Shown: piece by piece, positions 1-8,500 of the stretch
Layout of the letters: each line of letters starts with the position of its first letter
Position numbering within the stretch: position 1 is the stretch's first letter
Source of the DNA: Apostichopus parvimensis
Lineage: Eukaryota > Echinodermata > Holothuroidea > Aspidochirotida > Stichopodidae
DNA length: 23,918 bases
Direction of reading: 5' to 3'
Assembly: GCA_000934455.1 (NCBI GenBank)
Contig: KN884031.1
Location: 45,017 to 68,934 of the forward strand
The notes under the pieces: model-generated
The model's input: only the letters and a program-made list of their open reading frames with translations
What the model was told of the DNA's origin: nothing
Databases searched by the model: none
Translations under genes and position numbers: made by a program

Positions 1-220
1 CTTGCTACCGTCCGTAATTAGACACTAGTGTACAGTCAGTACATACAGCTGCAGTCAGTACCCACAGCACAGTATACAAATGATACAGCGATGGACATCT
101 CAGTTCCAGCTAAAAATAACAAGGTATCACGTTTTATTACTGTCTGCATTTTGTAGCAACAGAAAGTTAACTTTTTCAGATGGGGGCACGCGGTTTGGGG
201 CGAGTCTTCAATGCCTTTAA
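1..220 (-). repeat. MITE-A copy 1 (minus orientation, cut by window edge)
   Basis: The reverse complement of this stretch matches 4849-5136 and 5871-6227. All three begin with TTAAAGGCATTGAAGACTCG at one end. This copy ends at 220 with that terminus inverted and runs off the window at position 1. Its outer part matches copy 3 up to the GGTAGCAAG near 6110. It lies upstream of the RING gene. No transposase is encoded; the short open frames across it are translations of the repeat. Confidence 0.85.
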
Positions 221-316
221 GTAAACTATTTAAATACCAGAAACCTAACATCAATGTTTCAGATCATTGTGTCTACTATTTAGCAAACACTGAAGCCAAA
301 AGTTTCATCCTGAAAG

Positions 317-466
317 GTAAAGTGACAAGAATGGAACATTCTCAGGTATTATGTCTCAGAGTTCATTTTTTCCTACAGTATTTTTTTGCATTCAAAAGTT
401 ATTTTCCTCAAGCATTCTTGTCTCATATTTTCTTTTCTCTTCATTTTTTCTTCTTCTTCTCTTCAG
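317..466 (+). other. Possible 5' UTR intron of the RING/B-box gene
   Basis: A strong acceptor is visible: a long pyrimidine tract from about 429 to 464 ending in TTCTCTTCAG at 457-466. The exon would start at 467, 23 bases before the ATG at 490. A matching donor could be AG|GTAAAG at 317, which would give a 150-base intron, but the true donor could also lie beyond the window. The acceptor is well supported by sequence; the donor choice is a guess. Confidence 0.4.
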
Positions 467-470
467 ACTG

Positions 471-488
471 ATGAGAGGAGATCTCTGA
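471..488 (+). promoter_or_regulatory. Five-codon upstream ORF abutting the main start codon
   Basis: Downstream of the predicted acceptor, an ATG at 471 opens a five-codon frame (MRGDL) that stops with TGA at 486-488, one base before the main ATG at 490. If the exon starts at 467, this uORF is in the mRNA, only 4 bases into the exon. Ribosomes would have to leak past it or reinitiate almost in place. The main ATG has a good context (G at -3, G at +4). Confidence 0.45.
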
Positions 489-489
489 A

Positions 490-1359
490 ATGGCAGAAGG
501 AAATGATTCAACAGACCTTTGCATTTCATCAGAAACAATCACATGCTCTATCTGTTTTGAGAATTTGTCCAACCCCAAGATACTTCCTTGCGGCCATTCT
601 TTATGCCTGTCCCCTTGTTTAGAAAACTTGTCTAGGGAAAGGCCGATGCAATGCCCTCTATGTCGCAAACAGTTTCACTGTCCCCCTTCAGGCAGGATCG
701 AAGATCTTCCGACAAACTTTGCTTTAAAGGATTTACTTGAGACAGCAAAGCAGCCTCAGAAGACACTCATCTCTGAGAAAGGGGACGACAAACTATCCTG
801 GAGTTTTACTGCAACAGGAAACCTCTGCAACGAACATGAAAATGATAGTTGTGACTTCTTCTGCAACACGTGCATGGCAGTAGTGTGTCCAAAGTGTCTA
901 CTGTCGACTCACAAGGTCGGGCATCACAGTATAGTGGCCGCAGAGGAGTATGCTAGGGCCAGAATAGATCATCTTCTGACCACTCTCAGCACCGTCCAGA
1001 AGATTGATCTGGCAAGATTCAGGGACACAACACTCAGCATGAGGATGCTCAAGAAGGTTGGGAATTATTATCAAAAGATGCCTCTGTTTACAAAAATGTT
1101 GGAAAGGCTCACCGACCAAAAGAGGAAAGTGGAAAGCCTTTGCAGTTCGTTGGTGGAAGACCTCTGCCAAAATGACTTTGGCCGGGTGAAGGAAGTAAAA
1201 GGCGTGTCTGACACGGTACAGAAGCTTAACGATGGTTATGATGAGGTGAATGACCTCTACAATGAAATCTGCAGGGACGTCAAACGACTGAAGAGGGTTG
1301 GCTTGGTAGCTGCAGCAGCAGTTGGCTTCTCATTTGGCCTCCCCTTTCTACCAGTTTGA
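490..1359 (+). CDS. TRIM-type RING/B-box2/coiled-coil E3 ubiquitin ligase with C-terminal membrane-anchor-like tail
   Basis: Predicted E3 ubiquitin ligase, 289 residues in one uninterrupted coding exon. A C3HC4 RING spans residues 19-58 (C19, C22, C34, H36, C39, C43, C55, C58). A type 2 B-box spans 113-146 (C113, H116, C125, C128, C133, C136, H141, H145/H146). Charged, probably coiled-coil sequence runs from about 150 to 265. The protein then ends in a basic stretch (KRLKR) followed by 20 mostly hydrophobic residues, 270-289, with no B30.2/SPRY, NHL or other C-terminal domain. RING + B-box2 + coiled coil + C-terminal hydrophobic segment is the plan of the ER-anchored TRIM13 and TRIM59, although those are about 400 residues, so this protein is shorter. 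Oddity: three residues rather than the usual two separate C39 and C43 in the RING. The ATG at 490 is chosen because it follows a splice acceptor and has a strong context. Family assignment is firm; orthology to a particular TRIM is not. Confidence 0.88.
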   Translation: MAEGNDSTDLCISSETITCSICFENLSNPKILPCGHSLCLSPCLENLSRERPMQCPLCRKQFHCPPSGRIEDLPTNFALKDLLETAKQPQKTLISEKGDDKLSWSFTATGNLCNEHENDSCDFFCNTCMAVVCPKCLLSTHKVGHHSIVAAEEYARARIDHLLTTLSTVQKIDLARFRDTTLSMRMLKKVGNYYQKMPLFTKMLERLTDQKRKVESLCSSLVEDLCQNDFGRVKEVKGVSDTVQKLNDGYDEVNDLYNEICRDVKRLKRVGLVAAAAVGFSFGLPFLPV

Positions 1360-1835
1360 AATGGCAGTTTGTTTTATTTGCCAATTTAAACTAGCAGACT
1401 GGATTAGTGTTGATTTAATAGTTTCAAGAACTAAAGCTATTGGTATTGTTCTTTAAGTGACTGGGGTTCTTCAGTTACAATATATCCTAGGAGGGCTGAA
1501 ATTTGCATGATTGTAACCAACTCCTGTAAGTTCATCACTAAGTGAAATTGCCATAATGGTTGTGATCTAATACTTTTTTTACACTAATATGGCTTTTTAA
1601 GAAGCTTGAGAAATAACTGTCAACCTTATAGTAAATCAGTGAGATTACCTTCACAAGCGATCTCAAACATCTGGGACTCGGTTTCCTTTGTATATACAGA
1701 TTATATGGAGAGTAAGGTAATATTCTCAACAAAAAAAAGTTGTATTTTTAAAGGAACTTTGACTTCATGATACACTGACAGCAGGTGCTAGAAGTTTGTC
1801 ACGGAGAAATAAATAAAATTATCATGTTGAACAAG
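1360..1835 (+). other. 3' UTR of the RING/B-box gene
   Basis: AT-rich non-coding sequence follows the TGA at 1357-1359 and runs to two overlapping poly(A) signals near 1810. No coding potential is seen on either strand. Confidence 0.6.
1808..1817 (+). terminator. Overlapping poly(A) signals (AATAAATAAA)
   Basis: Two AATAAA hexamers overlap at 1808-1813 and 1812-1817, about 450 bases after the stop codon. T-rich sequence follows at about 1848-1856. They are the first canonical signals after the RING/B-box coding sequence, so this is the likely 3' end of that transcript. Confidence 0.6.
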
Positions 1836-2151
1836 GAAAGTTAAGGTATTTTTTATGAGCAAGGTGCTATGATAACATTCAACCAGCTGGGTGAATAATA
1901 TTGTGGTATCTATGGGAGTTATATATTTCTTATTGAATATGTCCTTATTAACCCCAGTTGTTTACAATAGTAGTAAGTATATAAAAGCAATACATTGTAG
2001 TGCTTGTTTCATTTTCTTGGTTGGAACTTAATATAAAACTATTGTGTATGTTAAATTTATTTCATGCATGACAATTTTTCGAATGTACAAATGGACTAAA
2101 AGCTGCCATTGAAGGTAAAAATAAGTCCAGAAGTTGAAGGAGACTGCTCCA
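1836..2151. other. Short gene-free intergenic stretch
   Basis: AT-rich unique sequence between the poly(A) signals and the 19-bp array. I see no coding, RNA or repeat structure here. Confidence 0.6.
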
Positions 2152-2787
2152 TTCTCTAATTAATAGTGCATTCTCTAATTAACAGTGCATTATCTAATTA
2201 ATAGTGCATTATCTAGTTAACAGTGCATTATCTCATTAATAGTGCATTATATCATTAATAATGCATTATCTAATTAACAGTTCATTATCTATTTAACAGT
2301 GCACTCTCTAATTAACAGTGCATTATCTATTTAACAGTGCACTCTCTAATTAACAGTGCACTCTCTTATTAAGAGTGCACTCTCTAATTAATAGTGCATT
2401 CTCATGTTAACAGTGCATTATCTAATTAACAGTGCATTATCTAATTAATAGTGCATTCTCTTATTAACAGTGCATTATCTAATTAATAGTACATTCTCTA
2501 ATTAACAGTGCATTATCTAATTAACAGTGCACTCTCTAAATAACAGTGCACTCTCTAATTAATAGTGCACTCTCTAATTAATAGTGCATTCTCTTATTAA
2601 TAGTGCATTATCTAATTAATGGTGCATTATTCAATTAATAGTGCACTCTCTTATTAATAGCGCACTCTCTTATTAATATTGCATCATCTAATTAATAGTG
2701 CATTCTCTAATTAATTAATAGTGCACTCTTTTATTTATAGTGCATTCTCTAATTAATAGTGCATTCTCTAATTAATAGTGCTTTCTC
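2152..2787. repeat. Minisatellite, about 33 copies of a 19-bp unit
   Basis: The unit is close to ATTCTCTAATTAATAGTGC. Copies vary mainly at TTC/TTA/CTC before the TCTAATTAA core and at AATAG/AACAG after it. One copy near 2711 carries an extra TTAA. Almost all copies keep TAATTAA or a one-base variant, so the array is a dense run of homeodomain-type TAAT cores. It lies in the intergenic region about 330 bases past the RING gene poly(A) signal. Confidence 0.9.
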
Positions 2788-4848
2788 TTTTGTCATGTAT
2801 TTTTTTCATAGTCTTCTGGTTTGTGGATTAAGCAAAATGATTAATTTACAGTGTCTTTTATCAAGATAATTCACAAAGTGAAGCTTGCATGAAGTTCAGT
2901 TCTGGATTGAGCTGTGTCCCTCTCTTTCCCTTTTGTAGTCTCTAAACGTATTCATTTGAAAGTCATAGTAAAGAAGAATCTTTGCAAAGTAACAATAACC
3001 GGCTATAATCATTCAAAACGTATTTTAAGTGCCAGTGCTGCTGTTGAAGCCTTCATGCCCTTTTTTGCTTTTTAACTTCACTGAGGACAGAGTTTGTTGA
3101 ATCTTGGTGTCTTATGTGGAAACCATATGGTTGATCTTCGAAATTGGATTAGTGATATTTGTAGATGCAGACACATACTGATGTGTGCTTCAAATGGTTC
3201 ATGCATATTTATAATTAGTCGTGGCTAGCATTAATTTGGTAACAACAGGTTTCACATATAACTTAAGTGAATGCTTCATCATAACATACTTGAATTGTTC
3301 CCTGTTAATCAAATCAATGAGCAGCAGCAAGGAACTATGAAATGTTTTTATTCTGATATTTTTTTATGTTACCCATGGGTGCTGGATACTTTGTATCTTA
3401 TATGAAGTTAAAAGAACATTTTATGTCTGATTTAGTAGTAGTTATAAATGGTGTAATAAACTAAAGTAGTATATATCAGTTGAAAAGTTGCATCAATGAT
3501 TTCAAGGGCTTCAAAATGTTGGTTGTCACCTCCTAACCTCACCTCAGACACCTCAGACTTGTCCAGATTGTTTTCTAACTTCATCGTCGTCTATATCTCA
3601 TCACAGGTATAATACTATATCTGAGTCCTGAAGTATAGGCCTTCAGGCCTCCATAAGATCTGAAAAAATCAAAGAAGAAGCCGAACCGGTGTATAGGAAT
3701 GGTAAATTTCCCTATACACAGAGAATGCAAATTTCGTAACATTGCTTGTTTAAACTTAAAGTCTCAGTACTTATTTGCAAAATTTAAACTTCAACCTTTT
3801 CAGCTTACTGCACTAAAAGCTTAGTGAAAGTGACATCATTCTATGCAAGTTTCATATCAATATTCATCATTTTTATTGAGTTATCTGTCGTTTAAAAAAG
3901 CTGAGCTGAATAGAATTCGCCAGATTTTTAAACGAGTCCGTTCTACAAACTTCAATCAAAACTTGTAAGCCCCACCCAACAAATCATGCGCCAATCTAAT
4001 CTCTCTGTTATGTGTACAACAGTTAGGCCTACTTTCACTTTCGTGGCTAGCCTGTCTTAGGTCCCTTCTCTTGAATAGTATCTTTCTCTCGGTCTTAACG
4101 ATGTAGCTTGCGAAATTGTGTCATATCCTTCCATTGCAATGAATAAACAGGTCAGTGTTTTTAGATGTTTCCTCCATGGATATGTAAAAGGTGGAGGATA
4201 CGTATATAGGAATGCGTTAAAATCTTGCCTCGGGCCAAATGTGTAGACTATTTCGTTTACATTTGTGTAATGACATTCTGACATAGGCGGTCCACAGTGA
4301 TTTGACGGTAAATTGTTCGCGCTATAAGGGCAACAGAAAATAAAATACTTTCTTTCAATTGCGACAGCTTTTCTCCATTCAATCCACCTGGTCAGAGTGC
4401 ATTTAGAATACGAAACATCAAATCTACTTTGGAAGTTTGTTTTCCGAAATTCATCAGTAAAGAGGTTTATTGGGACTTAAACATAAACCGTGGTCAAAAA
4501 TATATGTGATATTCCTGTAGTTATAACTTTTGTGGATTAGGTTTTACATTTACATGTTAGTATAGTACATGTTATTTTTTACATGTTATTATACACACAA
4601 AATAATCCGTCATCCTTTCACACTACTGTTCTACTGTTGCCTAGGATACGGTGCAAAAGTCCTGGTAGCATTTACGTGCAGTCAGCAATACGAATAAGGG
4701 TAATAATCAGGGTAATAATACCATCAATGGTAAAAGGGTCAACAGTACACTGAAACTACCAGCAAATATAATTATGCCCAAAGTGTGACGCAAGAAAGCA
4801 CTTACATAGTTCTGTACTTTATATGTATGTCATATTCACCACGATATA
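2788..4848. other. Gene-free intergenic stretch between the two genes
   Basis: No open frame with recognisable content on either strand, no tandem array and no tRNA seen. The only structure I can point to is a small hairpin at 3689-3719. The short minus-strand frame at 4057-4284 has no recognisable features. Confidence 0.55.
3689..3719. repeat. Small inverted repeat (GTGTATAGG ... CCTATACAC)
   Basis: Nine-base perfect arms, 3689-3697 and 3711-3719, around a 13-base centre that also pairs partly (AAT/ATT). It could form a DNA or RNA hairpin. It has no obvious partner gene and is not followed by a T run. It may be a remnant of a foldback element. Confidence 0.5.
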
Positions 4849-5136
4849 TTAAAGGCATTGAAGACTCGCCCCAAACCGTGTGCAGCCATCTGAAAAAGTT
4901 AACTTTCTGTTGCTTGCAAGTGACGTTTTGTTTGTGTCGCTACAAAATGCAGACAGTAATGAAACGTGATACCTTTTTATCTTTAGCAAAACCTGAGATG
5001 TCCATCGCTGTATTGTTTGTACACTGTGCTGTGGGTATTGACTGCAGCTGTATGTACTGACTGTACACTAGTGTCTCATTCGAAACTAGGTCAGATTACA
5101 GGCATTACACGTTTCTTTTGTCTTCACACCCTTTAA
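4849..5136 (+). repeat. MITE-A copy 2, upstream of transporter exon 1
   Basis: Starts TTAAAGGCATTGAAGACTCG and ends CACCCTTTAA. It aligns along its whole length with copy 3 (5871-6227) but lacks about 70 bases between the CTAGTGTCT and the CTCATTCGAAACTAGG stretches. In copy 3 the right end, read in reverse, is a degenerate copy of the left end, so the element has terminal inverted repeats starting at TTAA. It ends about 345 bases before the transporter ATG, so it may lie in or beside the promoter. Confidence 0.85.
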
Positions 5137-5482
5137 ACTGTGTACAAAACGGTTCTCGTGAGAAATACTGTCACGTGAGGATTGGCTGTTATACTTCTGT
5201 AAGTCATGAATAATTCATGTTTCCCCTCGCAGTACCACGAGAAAAAATTCGCGTGCCGCTGACATTCGACCATAGAAATTGAGAAAAGGTCAATTTCTTC
5301 GCATACGACAAATCCAAGTAAAACTGTAAACAACGATCACGCGGCCCGTGAGCAAAAGGTCTACCAGCCGACTGCGGAAGGAGATTACTCGCCTAGGTCT
5401 TGACGGGCATTGCTTTTCAATCGGAACAATATTGCTTTGGTGTAGAGTACCGATCATTACTACTTCGGTTCTTGTTAAAATC
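5137..5482 (+). promoter_or_regulatory. Probable promoter and 5' UTR region of the transporter gene
   Basis: This stretch has visibly more CpG dinucleotides than the AT-rich surroundings (roughly 20 by eye between 5150 and 5470). It lies directly upstream of the first coding exon and is bounded on the left by a MITE-A copy. No clear TATA box or initiator can be assigned. The open frame reaches upstream to about 5348, but without an in-frame ATG before 5483. Confidence 0.4.
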
Positions 5483-5583
5483 ATGTCTGCAAATAAAGAC
5501 GGTGTTATACAGAGCGACATGGGTGACAATGTTATGGCAAATAATGACACGGAGCCCCTGCTACAGAGGAACGAGCATCATCG
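5483..5583 (+). CDS. SLC2A8: Transporter exon 1 (residues 1-33, phase 2 end)
   Basis: ATG at 5483 has A at -3. The exon encodes a hydrophilic cytosolic N-terminus with NDTEPLLQR, which contains a [DE]xxxLL sorting motif. The donor is CG|GTGGGT, leaving two bases of an Arg codon that the first base of exon 2 completes. The join is supported by matching phase, the family-typical dileucine just before TM1, and total protein length. No transcript data are available, so a different first exon is possible. Confidence 0.75.
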
Positions 5584-8500
5584 GTGGGTACACTCAAGTT
5601 ATAGCCTAACAGTAACACTAACACTAGTAACAACAGTAAACTTATGCTAAGTTCGATCTAGGCCCAGGTAACGTGGATGATTAAACAATGTTATAGGCCT
5701 AGAACTAGCCTATAGTTAGACGTAACAAAGTAGACAAATTTTCACAATCAGCCATGGAGGCCTATAACCTCACTTCCATTTTGCTAATACTAGTGTCAGT
5801 CTAAGTTGTAGACCCAAAGATAGTGAATTGAAAGGTTTCATTGTACAGACTATCAGTACTACCAAGTACATTAAAGGCATTGAAGACTCGCCCCAAACCG
5901 CGTGCTGCACTCTGAAAAAGTTAACTTTCCGTTGCTTGCAAGTGAAGTTTTCTTCTTGTCGCTACAAAATGCAGTCAGTAATGAAAAGTGATACCTTGTT
6001 ATCTTTTATCTAGACCTGAGATGTCCTTCGCTGCTATTTACACTCTGCTGTGGGTATTGACCATAGCTGTATGTATTGACTGTAGTGTCTAATTACCGAT
6101 GGTAGCAAGCTGTGTGTATTTTCTGGGATCGATAGTGGTGCCTAACACTTCTGTTAACCTCATTCGAAACTAGGTCAGATTACCGGCATGAGATGTTTCT
6201 TTGTGGGCGAATCTTCCCACCCTTTAAAAGGAATCTTTATAAACATCAACTATGGAGACCAACTTTTTATGTTTGTAATTTTTCATTAATTTGGGAGTTT
6301 ACATACCCACATTCAACAAGTGTAAAGAAATTCTTCGAAAACCTACTATAACCCAATAAAACGACCCCACAAATTGACATTTTGGGGAGTCATTTGATAT
6401 GTACTGTTGGAATGTCTGAAAACAGAGATTGACCCGAAGGAGCCTCTAGTCACCATGTGATGTCATTATTGGTGTACCACGAAAATCAAACGCTGACCTA
6501 GGTATTTTTTATACACAGATAGCGAACAATTGAACTGTATTTGACTTCCAATTTTGAACATTTGAAAAGCTATTAACTTAAAAAGAGAACACGTGAAGAC
6601 AAATAAGTAGGTTGGGTATTTTCTTTGCAAACTTGCCACTAAAATGGAGGCATTGTTTATATAGCAGAGCATCAATAGGTATGTACAGTACAATATGTAT
6701 ACTGTAAACCAGGCAAGCAGCTTGCTAAATTCCTTGATACAACTTGATTGCAAGATACTGCAAAATGAACAGAAAAATAGACCTAAAAGATGCCTTGTGC
6801 GTGATATGTCACAGGAAAATGGTTTATGTTACTATCAACGAATTAAAACAAAATTAAACATAAACAAACAACTACGGTACGTGGCCAGAATCATCCAGGG
6901 TAGGATACGTGACTAAGCTTCAGCTAAACAGAGTACTCACTCAATTAAATATCAAGAGTACAAACACAGTAAAAGTATCCTGGCAGTAAACTCCGAATCC
7001 ACATTTCTTGTTCGATCCTAGGCGAAATACTACTGTGACTCTGTTTTATTCCATAGAGTTAGCCTTAGTTGAAACATGTCTTGACCAGTAATATTCCACT
7101 ACGTACACAATCACAAAAGACTGTCACTAACAAAATTTAAACAAAACGTCCGACCGCTATAATACCGTTGTATTCTACTCCATGGACCTTGCCGATGCTG
7201 GAACAAACACAATGAACAATATTAAACATGTGTCACAAACTCACGATACTGGAAAACAACAAATGGATCCTAACATGACTACTTTCCCTTGATGTGAGTC
7301 AACATGGGCAGGAGTTGTAACTCATTGGAGTGCTACCTTAGTCATGGATATAATGTTTCATGTAAGGACATCCAGGGCCACTAAGAAGTGTGTAGCAAAT
7401 ATTCAGGGTCCCAATTGCTCTTGTTGAAATGCCCTGAGCATACTTGAAAATTTTCTGCATTAGACACTCTAGGTGCTGTAAAATCTTTCCGTGTGCATCT
7501 CACAAACTTTATCTAAAGTCTACAACATTTTACGTCGGTTCTTCCACTCGGAAAGCTAACATATCTGATGCTTTTGTTGGCTGAGGTATTACTACAACCT
7601 CCAACTACACAGAATTGTGGCATTTCGGGGGAAAGAGGAGTAATATCATTGTATTTTTTTCCAGCTCCTTCGTGTTCGACTAGATACAACTTTACACACT
7701 AACTGATGGACAAAGTATTGTTGTGAAATTGTGGTATATACCGACAATGACGTCACATGGTCACCTGATGACTGATGTCTCAGGAATGTTTCAGAAATGA
7801 CTGAAATAGTTTTCCTAAAGGCTGACTTTTCTTCCCTTTTTTTCACATATTTAACGTCCGTTATTGGGCTAGTCGTTACAGGCCCCCCCCCCCAATTCAA
7901 ATTGGGTTCCTAAGCCTATGAATGTGACCCTTTAGAACATCATGGTTTATGTATAAATAAGCCAAGTACTGTAGTATACATATTGTCAATTGTATAGCAT
8001 ATTGTGATACTGGATGAAGTGAACTAATAATTTCCTGCACTACAGTACCACACTGTACTTGACACAATATCCCTACACAATACTATCACACATTATTATA
8101 TATTAGATGACATTTTAAGTACTAGTCATAAATGGGCTTTATGTACAGTACAATGTACACCTATATGTACAGTACTTCAAAGAATCTCATGGTGGTTAGG
8201 AAAACTATAAATATTACAGTCACGCACATACAGTGTACTGTTAGTCTTCACTGGTGTGAATATCGTGATTGTTTGCTATCAAATCATTGTATGTGTCAAA
8301 TTCTGTTTCAATGTTTAGTCATCTAGTCTATATGTACAGTAATATTAGGAAAGCAAAAATACTAAACTGTGGCATTAACAGCAAAGAAGGACACATCTTT
8401 TTACTGTCTGTTTGTGACTTTCAATTTTATTATATGAAAGCTATGATGTGAAAAAATAAGTTTGTTACAAACAAATGATTTTGATGATAAATAATTTCTT

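Noticed and set aside
36-254. 72-codon minus-strand frame, similar to frames at 4785-5060 and 5828-6013
   Set aside because: The similarity is between copies of a non-coding inverted-repeat element; frames are broken differently in each copy and none has a domain.
2152-2787. CRISPR-like array
   Set aside because: The 19-bp units are directly contiguous with no unique spacers, and the setting is an animal nuclear genome.
5348-5482. Upstream extension of transporter exon 1 in the same frame
   Set aside because: The frame is open, but there is no ATG before 5483 and the added residues do not resemble a GLUT N-terminus.
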